Positions 52,697-60,666 are shown, counted from the first letter of the stretch. The stretch: 64,000 nt of DNA from CAZIMM01 sp964540415 (GCA_964540415.1 CAZIMM010000001.1:106087-170086), one strand, 5' to 3'. Notes: a model not told the origin generated them from the letters alone. Translations and numbers: made by a program.

Positions 52697-53551
52697 TCAG
52701 TTTTCCTCAAACACCGAGAGCAGCTTTGTCAAATCTTCTTTACTGAAAAATTCAATTTCAAGTTTGCCTCCCTTTTCGCCGCCCCTGACAGCAACCTTGC
52801 GTCCGAGCTGCCGTGCAAGCGCCAATTCCGCCTCCTCAATGAAGGTGTCGCGCTTTTTCGGCTTTGCGGAGCGCTCTTTTTTCGGCTTTGTCAGCTCGCC
52901 CACAAGCTTTTCCGTCTGCCTGACCGACAAGCCCTGACGGATTACTTCCTTCGCCGTGCCGATTTGCAGCGCGCTCTCGTCCAGCGGCACAAGAGTCCTC
53001 GCGTGACCCGCCGAAAGTTCCCCGGCGGAGACTAGGTCCAGCACCTCGGCAGGCAGCTTCAGCAGCCGCAGGGCATTTGCAACCGCCGGACGTGATTTGC
53101 CTACACGCTGCGCCGCCTCGTCCTGAGTTATCGCAAGCTCGTCCATCAGTTTTTTGAGTCCGAGCGCTTCTTCAACGGGATTGAGGTCCTCCCTCTGCAG
53201 ATTTTCAATCAGTGCAAGTGCCATTGCGTCGCTGTCGCTCATTTCGCGCACAACCACGGGCACCTCGCTGAGTCCCGCCATGCGCGCGGCTCTCCAGCGC
53301 CTTTCCCCCGCAACAAGCTGATAGCTTCCGTCTGCCAGCGGACGGACAAGCAGGGGCTGAATCACCCCGTGCTCGCTTATGCTCTGCGCAAGCTCCGAGA
53401 GTGCGTCCTCGTTGAAAACCCTGCGCGGCTGTTCCTTGTTCGGCTCAATGTCATTCAGCTTGAGCACCACGGTGGCGTTGCCGTTGTCCACGGCGTTGTC
53501 AACAAAAATCGTGTCCAGACCGCGGCCCAAACCTCGCTTTTTTTCTGCCAT
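52697..53551 (-). CDS. parB: Chromosome partitioning protein ParB (Spo0J)
   Basis: A protein of 284 residues counted from MAEKKRGLGRGLDTIF, the classic N-terminus that stimulates ParA. The CTP-binding GERRWRAAR motif lies at about 82-90. The helix-turn-helix part (ALIENLQREDLNPVEEA to about 190) recognises parS. A C-terminal dimerisation domain ends the protein. It loads onto parS as a sliding clamp and recruits SMC. It follows parA by 31 bases. It is one of two ParB-type proteins here; this one carries the parA-stimulating N-terminus and is the Spo0J orthologue. Confidence 0.97.
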   Translation of the reverse strand: MAEKKRGLGRGLDTIFVDNAVDNGNATVVLKLNDIEPNKEQPRRVFNEDALSELAQSISEHGVIQPLLVRPLADGSYQLVAGERRWRAARMAGLSEVPVVVREMSDSDAMALALIENLQREDLNPVEEALGLKKLMDELAITQDEAAQRVGKSRPAVANALRLLKLPAEVLDLVSAGELSAGHARTLVPLDESALQIGTAKEVIRQGLSVRQTEKLVGELTKPKKERSAKPKKRDTFIEEAELALARQLGRKVAVRGGEKGGKLEIEFFSKEDLTKLLSVFEEN

Positions 53552-53582
53552 TATTCTCACTCCGCATTTTAAAAAAATATTA

Positions 53583-54335
53583 TTATTTTAAAAGCTCGTC
53601 CGCAAGCTCGGAATACGCCGCAGACCCGCGTGAGGAGGCGTCATAATACATCACCGGCTGGCCGAAGCTCGGCGCCTCGGAAAGCCTGACGTTGCGCGGG
53701 ATGACTGTTGCAAAAACCTTTTGCGGAAAAAAGCGCTTGACCTCGTCCACAACCTGCTGAGTGAGGTTCAGTCTGCCGTCGTACATCGTGAGCAGCACTC
53801 CCTCAAGCTCCAGCCTCGGATTGTAAAGCCGCTTTATCTGCCGCACCGTTGACATGAGCTGTGACAGTCCCTCCAGCGCATAAAACTCGCACTGAATCGG
53901 CACAATCACCGTGTCCGCAGCACACAGGCAATTGAGTGTGAGCAGGCCGAGAGCCGGTGGGCAGTCAATGAAAATGTAGTCGTATTCGCCCTTCGCCATT
54001 GCCAGTGAGCTGCGCAGCTTGCTCTCGCGCTTTTGGGTGTCGACAAGCTCCAGCTCCGCTCCGGCAAGATCCATGCTCGATGGGATAATGTCCACCTTGT
54101 ACTTTGTGTGAACAACCGTCTGCGATGCCATTTTGCCGCCGATGATATTGTCATATGTGGAGGCTTTCAGCTCGCGCTTGTTCACTCCGAAACCGCTCGT
54201 CGCGTTGCCCTGCGGGTCAGCGTCCACAAGCAGAACCTTTTTGCCCTTCGCCCCCACCGCGGCCGCTATATTCACGGCGGAGGTGGTTTTGCCCACTCCG
54301 CCCTTCTGGTTGACTATTGCTATTGTCTTTCCCAA
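53583..54335 (-). CDS. parA: Chromosome partitioning ATPase ParA (Soj)
   Basis: A protein of 250 residues. The deviant Walker A motif KGGVGKTT spans residues 11-18, and the DADPQGNATSGFG and FIDCPPALGLLTLN segments complete the site. It is a short chromosomal ParA without an N-terminal regulatory domain. The start is TTG at 54333-54335 with GGTGA upstream. No good promoter lies between this start and the repeat array. The nearest strong promoter is at 55267-55294, so the message would cross the whole array. Confidence 0.97.
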   Translation of the reverse strand: MGKTIAIVNQKGGVGKTTSAVNIAAAVGAKGKKVLLVDADPQGNATSGFGVNKRELKASTYDNIIGGKMASQTVVHTKYKVDIIPSSMDLAGAELELVDTQKRESKLRSSLAMAKGEYDYIFIDCPPALGLLTLNCLCAADTVIVPIQCEFYALEGLSQLMSTVRQIKRLYNPRLELEGVLLTMYDGRLNLTQQVVDEVKRFFPQKVFATVIPRNVRLSEAPSFGQPVMYYDASSRGSAAYSELADELLK

Positions 54336-54370
54336 AAAATCACCGTTTCTGTATAAAAATGTAACTTTTT

Positions 54371-55172
54371 TAGTCCGTGGAACATGTTATCCGACATTAT
54401 CGCCCTACCCGGGGCGGGTGCGTAGGCGCACTCCCATGCCGGGGCAGGTTATATCCGACATTTTCGCCCTACCCGGGGCAGTGCGATGGCGCACTCCCAT
54501 GCCGGGGCAGGTTATATCCGACATTATCGCTCTACCCGGGGCGGCGGTGCGATGGCGCACTCCCATGCCGGGTGCGATAGCGCACACCCAATCCGGGGCA
54601 CGTTATATCCGACATTTCCGCCCTACCCGGGGCAGTGGTGCGATGGCGCACTCCCAGTCCGTGGAACGCTCTATCNNNNNNNNNNNNNNNNNNNNNNNNN
54701 NNNNNNNNNNNNNNNNNNNNNNNNNNNNNNNNNNNNNNNNNNNNNNNNNNNNNNNNNNNNNNNNNNNNNNNNNNNGGCGCACTCCCATGCCGGGGCAGGT
54801 TATATCCGACATTTTCGCCCTACCCGGGGCGGATGCGATGGCGCATACCCATGCCGGGAAGGTTATATCCGACATTTTCACCCTACCCGGGGCAGTGGTG
54901 CGATGGCGCACTCCCAGTCCGTGGAACGCTCTATCCGACATTTTCGCCCTACCCGGGGCGGTGGTGCGTGGGCGCACTCCCATGCCGGGGCAGGTTATAT
55001 CCGACATTTTCGCCCTACCCGGGGCGGATGCGATGGCGCATACCCATGCCGGGAAGGTTATATCCGACATTTTCACCCTACCCGGGGCGGTGGTGCGTAG
55101 GCGCACTCGCATGCCGGGGAATGACTATCCGAAATCTTCCTACAACCGGACGGCGGTGCAATACCCATGTCA
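54371..55172. repeat. Tandem array of 63-66 bp hairpin units upstream of parA
   Basis: About nine full units are visible, split by 100 Ns, plus a partial unit at each end. Most unit lengths are 63-66 bp; one of 91 bp holds two hairpins. Each unit has a conserved CCGACAT block, CTACCCGGGGC, a hairpin (GTGCG-loop-CGCAC) and CCGGGG. Loops vary (ATGG, TAGG, TGGG, ATAG). Two units have ATGCG/CGCAT, a paired change. An outer CCCGG/CCGGG pairing is also possible in most units. No spacers exist, so it is not CRISPR. The array is much richer in GC than its flanks. Open frames across it in several phases reflect base composition. Confidence 0.95.
54676..54775. other. Assembly gap (100 N) inside the tandem array
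   Basis: One hundred Ns lie between two parts of the repeat array. The true copy number is unknown. Confidence 0.98.
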
Positions 55173-55266
55173 CACTTAAGTCTCGATTTTGCCTCCGGGA
55201 GCAATTTACGATGCAAAAAACACCCGAATATTATGTCAGTGTCTGTTTTGCGCGTAATAATAAATT
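55173..55266. other. Spacer between array and promoter
   Basis: A degenerate last repeat gives way to AT-rich sequence. No gene is recognised. It would be the first part of the parAB transcript. Confidence 0.5.
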
Positions 55267-55294
55267 ATTATATCATATATGTTAATAAAGTCAA
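55267..55294 (-). promoter_or_regulatory. Predicted promoter for the array-parA-parB transcript
   Basis: On the minus strand TTGACT and a perfect TATAAT are 16 bases apart, with an extended -10 (TGATATAAT). It points toward the array and parA. The parS site lies 38 bp upstream of the -35 box. Confidence 0.75.
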
Positions 55295-55332
55295 GATAAA
55301 CCGTGCGTAACAGACAGGCAATCCGATTAAAA

Positions 55333-55348
55333 TGTTTCACGTGAAACA
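55333..55348. promoter_or_regulatory. parS site (perfect)
   Basis: TGTTTCACGTGAAACA, the consensus 16-bp ParB-binding palindrome, between noc and parA. Confidence 0.97.
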
Positions 55349-55476
55349 TAGGTGCGGCAATTTCGGCAGCTCGGCGGAGCAGACAGACGCAGGCTGTCCT
55401 TCAAACCCGGAAAGCCTGTTATCTGTTTTTTCCGGGGAATGTCGGAAAGCACGTCTTTTCGTGAAAAAGGGCATAT

Positions 55477-55516
55477 AAAAACAGCAAAAGGACAGGCTGT
55501 GGCTGCCCGCCCTTTT
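55477..55516 (-). terminator. Terminator downstream of noc
   Basis: On the minus strand AAAAGGGCGGGC pairs fully (two G-T pairs) with GCCTGTCCTTTT around a 7-base loop, followed by GCTGTTTTT. It would end transcripts from noc about 300 bases after its stop codon. Confidence 0.75.
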
Positions 55517-55707
55517 ACTGTGGATGTGGGGTGTGAAAGAGAAAGATATGGGTAAAGTGAGTGTATATCACGTTGCCGTCATGCCAATCGGCGCAGATTT
55601 GACGGACGTTGATACCGTTGGGGATGCAGCAGAGAGGAGCATCTTGATTAAAGAAAGAGGAGATGCTGTCGGCTGCTGACGTGCAGGGAAACAATATTCA
55701 TGGGTTT
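55517..55707. other. Untranslated region between noc and its terminator
   Basis: A 43-48 codon open frame on the plus strand from about 55534 to 55680 has only a weak start region and no recognisable family, so I do not call it a gene. Confidence 0.4.
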
Positions 55708-55814
55708 CGCCCCGGGTATGGCGGAGATGTCGGATGTAACGCTCCCCGGACTGGGTGTGCGCCATCGCACCGCCCCGGGTAGGGCGGAAATGTCGGATGT
55801 AACGCACCCCGGAT
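55708..55814. repeat. Inverted copies of the array unit next to noc
   Basis: One complete and one partial unit of the same family as the array at 54371, in opposite orientation. The complete one keeps the GTGCG/CGCAC hairpin. They end three bases from the noc stop codon and lie in its 3' untranslated region. Confidence 0.9.
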
Positions 55815-55817
55815 TGA

Positions 55818-56642
55818 TTAAGCTTTCAGAACGGGTACAGTACCGGGATGTTTGGGAATCCTGACAACATATTCAATGTATTCCTCGGTTTCGCTCTTTG
55901 CGGAATCCGCCTCAATTCCGGCGCGGCGGATGGTATCCACGGCATGGTTGAGGGTATTCACAAAAATCCGAACGTCTTTTATCGCCTTCAGTGGCTTCTT
56001 TTTGCAGATTATGCGTCTGCCGAGCATCTGATTAACCAGCTTTTCGGATTCGGCGACGGTCAGGCGTTTGTCAATTATTATTCCGACTGCGCGCCGCAGA
56101 AGCTTTTCATCGTCCAGACGAAGCAGAGTTCTGGCATGACGCTCGGTCAGACCCGCTTTGACGAGCATAGTCTGCACATCCTCGGGCAATCTGAGCAGGC
56201 GCAGCTTGTTGGAAATTGTGCATTCCGCCTTTCCGAGCCTCTTTGCCGCCGCCTCACGAGTGATTCCGAACTGTGTGAGCAGGCGGTCAATTGCGCGTGC
56301 CTCCTCAAAAAAGCCGAGATCCTGCCGCTGAATGTTTTCGATAAGCGCAAACAGGGCGGACATTTCGTCCGAGACCTCCATTATTATGCAGGGAACTTTT
56401 GCTATGCCGACAAGCCGTGCCGCGCGCAGACGGCGTTCACCGGCAATCAGCTCATATTTTCCGTCCTCAAGCGGACGCACATTTAAAGGCTGCAGCAAAC
56501 CGTTTTGGCGGATGCTGTCCGCAAGGCCTTCAAGCTCATCGCAGTCAAAGCGCTGCCGGGGCTGATGAGGATTCGGCAGGATGTCCTCCTGCGGCAAAAG
56601 AAGGATTTGGCCGGCGCTTATGTATTTCTGCTGCAATTTCAT
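55818..56642 (-). CDS. noc: ParB-family protein, Noc-like nucleoid occlusion factor
   Basis: A protein of 274 residues with the CTP-binding GERRLRAAR motif at about 68-76, an ENIQRQDLGFFEEARA segment and a helix-turn-helix part. It lacks the ParA-stimulating N-terminus of Spo0J and begins MKLQQKYISAGQILLLP. The place after rsmG and before parA is that of noc in Bacillus. Noc binds its own sites (NBS) and keeps Z-rings off the nucleoid there. The classic NBS is not seen in this window, so its target is unknown. It could also be a second ParB with another job. GGGATG precedes the ATG. Confidence 0.85.
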   Translation of the reverse strand: MKLQQKYISAGQILLLPQEDILPNPHQPRQRFDCDELEGLADSIRQNGLLQPLNVRPLEDGKYELIAGERRLRAARLVGIAKVPCIIMEVSDEMSALFALIENIQRQDLGFFEEARAIDRLLTQFGITREAAAKRLGKAECTISNKLRLLRLPEDVQTMLVKAGLTERHARTLLRLDDEKLLRRAVGIIIDKRLTVAESEKLVNQMLGRRIICKKKPLKAIKDVRIFVNTLNHAVDTIRRAGIEADSAKSETEEYIEYVVRIPKHPGTVPVLKA

Positions 56643-56687
56643 GCTTTCACATCCCTTCTCTGCGGATCGGTTCGCCTGTTTATCAAC

Positions 56688-56716
56688 AGCGTATCAGAAA
56701 TATTCCGACTTGTCCA
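56688..56716 (-). promoter_or_regulatory. Possible noc promoter
   Basis: On the minus strand TGGACA and TACGCT are 17 bases apart, with TG one base before the -10. The -10 box is weak. Confidence 0.4.
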
Positions 56717-56745
56717 GAATTTTTCATCGGGCAAAATCGACAGAC

Positions 56746-56774
56746 AAAAAAGAAAAACCGCTCTATTCGAGCGG
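56746..56774 (-). terminator. Terminator of the dnaN-rsmG gene run
   Basis: On the minus strand CCGCTC and GAGCGG form a 6-bp stem followed by TTTTTCTTTTTTG. The left arm and loop contain the last codons and the stop codon of rsmG. Confidence 0.85.
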
Positions 56775-57476
56775 CTCTTTTGCGATTTTTGCCGAAGGAC
56801 GCGGATAATACGGCGGTGTGCGCGAAACTTTTTTGATGACAACCGTGTTTCTTTCGCCCAAATCTCCCAAGCGGAAGCTTTTGACAGCCTCAATCTTTCC
56901 ACCGAGCGTGGCAATTGCCTTTTTTGCCTGTGCCAGTTCTTCCCTTGCCTTTTGTCCCTTCGGGGCAATGAAATATCCGTTTTCCTTAACAAACGGCAGA
57001 CAGTATTCCGACAGGTCGCGCAGGCTTGCCACCGCGCGTGACACGGCAAAATCAAACGCGCCCCTGTATTCAAGCTGTCTTCCCGCGTCCTCTGCGCGCG
57101 CGTGCAGGGTTATGCCGTTGAGGGACAGCCCCTTGATTACTCTGTCCACAAACATCAGCTTTTTCTGTGTGCTGTCGAGCAGCACCATTTTGAGGTCCGG
57201 CCTTGCAATGAGCATCGGCAGACCGGGGAACCCTCCCCCCGTGCCGACATCAATCACTGTTGCGCCCTGCGGGAACTCTGTCATTGCGAGGATTGACACA
57301 CTGTCGGCGAAGTGCTTATACAGTATTTCGTTCGGTTCTGTTATCGAGGTCAGATTGATGGACTTGTTCCATTCGGTGAGCCAGAAGGCAAAGCGGTCGA
57401 ACGCCTCAAGCTTGGGCAGAGACAGCTCCACACCCATTGCAAGGCACTGTTCATAAAGCAAATATTTGTCAATCAC
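56763..57476 (-). CDS. rsmG: 16S rRNA (guanine527-N7)-methyltransferase RsmG (GidB)
   Basis: A protein of about 237 residues. The SAM-binding motif VIDVGTGGGFPGLPMLIA is clear, and ISRAVASL-type segments follow. It methylates G527 of 16S rRNA. The likely start is GTG 57474-57476 (MIDKYLLYE), nine bases after AGGAGG. A GTG three codons upstream touches that site. It overlaps the end of mnmG by eight bases. Confidence 0.96.
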   Translation of the reverse strand: MIDKYLLYEQCLAMGVELSLPKLEAFDRFAFWLTEWNKSINLTSITEPNEILYKHFADSVSILAMTEFPQGATVIDVGTGGGFPGLPMLIARPDLKMVLLDSTQKKLMFVDRVIKGLSLNGITLHARAEDAGRQLEYRGAFDFAVSRAVASLRDLSEYCLPFVKENGYFIAPKGQKAREELAQAKKAIATLGGKIEAVKSFRLGDLGERNTVVIKKVSRTPPYYPRPSAKIAKEPLE

Positions 57477-59352
57477 CGGCAGCACCCTCCTTTTCGAGCC
57501 AAATCAGAAGCACGGAGATATCCGCCGGGCTGACTCCCGACACCCTTGCCGCCTGGCCGATGCTTGTCGGGCGTACCTTTGAAAGCTTTTCTTGTGCTTC
57601 GAGCCGGATTCCGACAATCTGCGAATAATCGGTATCCTTCGGCAATTTTTTTACCTCCAGACGCCGCATTTCGGCAACCTGTGCAAGCTGGCGCTTGATG
57701 TAGCCCTCGTATTTGATTTCGATTTCAACCTGTTCGAATATTTCATAAGGCAAATCGGGTCTTTCGGGGTCAAATGGTGCGAGCAGCTCATAGTTCAGCT
57801 GCGGTCTTCTGAGAAGGTCGGACATTCTCACTCCGCTGACAACCGGTGATGTTTCACGTGAAACAAGCAGACTGTTCAGCTCCGGTGACGGCGGAACGGT
57901 AATTCTTTCCGTCCTTTTCAGCTCCTGCGCAATTTTTTCCTGTTTTTCCAGAAGCTTTGCATATCTTTCCTCGGATATCAGCCCCAGCTCATGGCCGAGA
58001 GGAGTCAGGCGGAGGTCTGCATTGTCCTGCCTGAGAATCAGACGGTATTCGGAGCGGGAGGTCATCATCCTGTAAGGGTCTGTGCAGCCCTTTGTGACCA
58101 AATCATCCACAAGAGTGCCGATATAGGAGCTTGCACGGTCAAGAATAAACGGCTCTTTACACAATATCTTGTTTGCAGCATTAATACCGGCAACAAGACC
58201 TTGTGCCGCTGCCTCCTCATAACCGCTTGAACCGTTGAACTGTCCCGCGCCGAAAAGCCCTGGAAGATTCTTGAATTCAAGGGTTGCATCGAGCGCAAGA
58301 GGGTCAACGCAGTCATATTCAATGGCATAGGCGGGGCGCATAACCTCACAGTTTTCAAGCCCGGGGATTGTTTTGAGAAAATCGCGCTGAACATCCTCCG
58401 GCAAAGAGGAGGAAAGCCCCTGCAGATACATTTCATGCGTGTGCGCTCCGCAAGGCTCAATAAAAATCTGGTGACGCTCCTTGTCCGCAAAGCGAACAAT
58501 TTTGTCCTCTATGCTCGGGCAATACCTCGGACCGACGCCGTCGATTTTTCCGCCGTATAGCGGGGAGCGGTGCAGATTTTCGAGAATGACGCGCTTTGTT
58601 TCGGCGTTCGTATAGGTTATGTAACAGCTTTCGGTGTTTTCAACTTTGCAAACGTTGTCAAACGAAAACGGCACAATGCGCTCGTCACCCTGCTGTTCCT
58701 CAAGGCAGTCAAGAGCAAGACTTCTGCGGTTGACCCTTGAGGGAGTGCCTGTTTTGAAGCGGCGCAGCGGCACGCCCAGCTTTTCAAGAGATGCGGAAAG
58801 CCCGGTTGCCGGAAACAGCCCGTCCGGCCCGCTCTCAAAGCTCACATCGCCGACATAGACCTTGCCCTTAAGATAAGTTCCGGTTGCAAGGATGACGCAG
58901 TGTGCGCGGTATTCCGCCTCCAGCCGCGTTTTCAGCGACCATGTGTTATCGTCATATTTATATAAATCCGTGATTTCCGCCTGCTTGAGCTCGAGCAAGG
59001 CGCAGTCCTCAAGCGTGCGCTTCATGTATTCGCTGTATCTTCTGCGGTCCACCTGTGCGCGCAGGCTGTGCACTGCAGGGCCTTTTCCGAGGTTGAGCAT
59101 TCTGCTTTGCAGTGTGTTCAGATCGGCCGCCCTTCCCATTTCGCCGCCGAGAGCGTCAATTTCACGCACAAGATGACCTTTTGCCGTCCCTCCGATTGAG
59201 GGATTGCACGGCATGTTTCCCACGGAATCCATGTTGACCGTGAAAACAACCGTCCTGCAGCCGAGACGCGCCGCGGCAAGACCCGCCTCAATTCCGGCGT
59301 GACCCGCTCCGATAACGGCAATATCATACTGTCCCGCAAAAAATACACTCAA
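57469..59352 (-). CDS. mnmG: tRNA uridine 5-carboxymethylaminomethyl modification enzyme MnmG (GidA)
   Basis: A protein of 627 residues. The FAD-binding motif is IAVIGAGHAGIEAGLAAARLG, and the PCNPSIGG and C-terminal helical domain segments are conserved. With MnmE it modifies the wobble uridine of several tRNAs; mnmE is not in the window. The start is TTG 59350-59352, which overlaps the recF stop (TTGA); GGAGA lies upstream. A perfect parS site lies inside the gene and encodes part of LVSRETSP. recF as the direct upstream neighbour is unusual. Confidence 0.97.
   Translation of the reverse strand: MSVFFAGQYDIAVIGAGHAGIEAGLAAARLGCRTVVFTVNMDSVGNMPCNPSIGGTAKGHLVREIDALGGEMGRAADLNTLQSRMLNLGKGPAVHSLRAQVDRRRYSEYMKRTLEDCALLELKQAEITDLYKYDDNTWSLKTRLEAEYRAHCVILATGTYLKGKVYVGDVSFESGPDGLFPATGLSASLEKLGVPLRRFKTGTPSRVNRRSLALDCLEEQQGDERIVPFSFDNVCKVENTESCYITYTNAETKRVILENLHRSPLYGGKIDGVGPRYCPSIEDKIVRFADKERHQIFIEPCGAHTHEMYLQGLSSSLPEDVQRDFLKTIPGLENCEVMRPAYAIEYDCVDPLALDATLEFKNLPGLFGAGQFNGSSGYEEAAAQGLVAGINAANKILCKEPFILDRASSYIGTLVDDLVTKGCTDPYRMMTSRSEYRLILRQDNADLRLTPLGHELGLISEERYAKLLEKQEKIAQELKRTERITVPPSPELNSLLVSRETSPVVSGVRMSDLLRRPQLNYELLAPFDPERPDLPYEIFEQVEIEIKYEGYIKRQLAQVAEMRRLEVKKLPKDTDYSQIVGIRLEAQEKLSKVRPTSIGQAARVSGVSPADISVLLIWLEKEGAAGD
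57850..57865. promoter_or_regulatory. parS site inside mnmG (perfect)
   Basis: TGTTTCACGTGAAACA within the coding sequence, spelling Val-Ser-Arg-Glu-Thr on the minus strand. Confidence 0.97.
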
Positions 59353-60440
59353 TGGAGTTCTCCGTCTTTCATTTCAAACGCGGTCACGTTTTTCAGCTCC
59401 TGCGTTTGCGAGATATCACAGCAGGTGATGAACACCTGCCTGTTCTGAAGATGCGATATTATATAGCTTCTTCTCAGCGGATCCAGCTCGCTGAACACGT
59501 CGTCAAGAAGAATCACCGGTTCTTCACCTGTTATGTCCCTGATTATCTGCGCCTCCGCAAGCTTCAGTGAGAGAGCTGCCGAGCGCTGCTGACCCTGAGA
59601 GCCGAAAACTCTTGCGCTCACACCCGAAAGGCTGACGTTGAAGCTTTCTCTGTGCGGTCCGACACTCGTGAAGCATCTTTCCATGTCGCTTTCACGCTTG
59701 CTTTCGAGCGCTTTGAGCAGGCTTTCAAAAATCTGCATTCTGTCCTCTCCGTGCTCTCTGCCGTGCTCCTGATACCGAAGCGAAATTTCTTCCCTGCCGG
59801 AGGAAATCTCATCGTAAATCGGGCAGACCTTTTCTTTGAGACGCTCAAGATATTTAATACGTTCACTGATGATGTAACTGCCCTTTGCAGCAAGCTCACG
59901 TTCCCACACAAACAGCATTTCCCGCACCGCGCTGCTGCCGGCGGCACCTCTGAGCGCCGCGTTGCGCTGCAAAAGAGCGCGCTGATATTCAAGATAAACC
60001 TTTGCATAGTTCGGGCGGAGCTGACTGATTGCAATGTCCATAAAACGCCGGCGCTCCTCCGGACCGTCTTTGATTATTGAAAGGTGCAGAGGTGTAAACA
60101 CCACGGCGTTGAATTTGCCCATCATCTGTCTGCCGGAGGAAAGCGGAACGCCGTTCAGTTCAATCTTTCGCGTGTTTTCAACCGTCATTTCGGCAGACTG
60201 ACTGCGTCCGGCGGCAAAAAAATTCAGCTTTAAACCACTCTTATCGCAGCCGAATTGCACAACGTCTTTGTCCTTTGTGCTGCGGAAGCTGCGGCAGCCG
60301 GTAAAAAGCCAAATTCCCTCAATCAAGTTGGTTTTACCCTGACCGTTCTCTCCGTAAACGACATTTACGCCGTCCGCCGGAGAAAAAACGGCGGGCTTCA
60401 AATTACGGTAATTTTCAAATTTAAAATCAATTACCTTCAA
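59349..60440 (-). CDS. recF: DNA replication and repair protein RecF
   Basis: A protein of 363 residues. The Walker A motif GENGQGKTN spans residues 30-38, and the ABC-type signature and Walker B appear in VILLDDVFSELD near the end. RecF loads RecA at single-strand gaps. The start is TTG 60438-60440, overlapping the end of the S4-domain gene by 14 bases, with GGTGA upstream. It ends by overlapping mnmG. Confidence 0.97.
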   Translation of the reverse strand: MKVIDFKFENYRNLKPAVFSPADGVNVVYGENGQGKTNLIEGIWLFTGCRSFRSTKDKDVVQFGCDKSGLKLNFFAAGRSQSAEMTVENTRKIELNGVPLSSGRQMMGKFNAVVFTPLHLSIIKDGPEERRRFMDIAISQLRPNYAKVYLEYQRALLQRNAALRGAAGSSAVREMLFVWERELAAKGSYIISERIKYLERLKEKVCPIYDEISSGREEISLRYQEHGREHGEDRMQIFESLLKALESKRESDMERCFTSVGPHRESFNVSLSGVSARVFGSQGQQRSAALSLKLAEAQIIRDITGEEPVILLDDVFSELDPLRRSYIISHLQNRQVFITCCDISQTQELKNVTAFEMKDGELH

Positions 60441-60666
60441 TTTTTATCACCATGCCGCAGGCGACGGCGCAATCGCCCGCCCGCAGCTTTTTTCCCCTTT
60501 GCTCGCAGACCTCGCCGTTCACCGTAACCTCACCGTTCTGAATGATTATTTTTGCGTGGCCGCCGCTCTGAACAGCGTCCGCAAGCTTCAGTGCGGAATC
60601 AAGGCGGATAAACGGAGTGTCTATTTTCAGTGTTTTTTCATTTGATGCTTTGGCTTTGATTTTCAA
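60427..60666 (-). CDS. yaaA: S4-domain protein YaaA
   Basis: A protein of 79 residues with a single S4-type RNA-binding domain (the LADAVQSGGHAKIIIQNGEVTVNGE segment, seen in parts). It lies between dnaN and recF as in Bacillus. Its role is unclear; ribosome assembly has been suggested for relatives. The start is TTG 60664-60666, with a weak GAGATGA upstream. It overlaps recF by 14 bases. Confidence 0.9.
   Translation of the reverse strand: MKIKAKASNEKTLKIDTPFIRLDSALKLADAVQSGGHAKIIIQNGEVTVNGEVCEQRGKKLRAGDCAVACGMVIKIEGN

Noticed and set aside
54371..55172. Long open frames with repeated peptides across the array
   Set aside because: Open frames occur in several phases on both strands because the GC-rich unit lacks stop codons. 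Some unit lengths (64, 65 and 91 bp) break the frame, and no start site or family is seen.
54371..55172. CRISPR array
   Set aside because: Units are contiguous with no unique spacers and no cas genes are near.
55534..55680. Open frame of 43-48 codons on the plus strand near noc
   Set aside because: The start region is weak, no family is recognised, and it is antisense to the noc 3' region.
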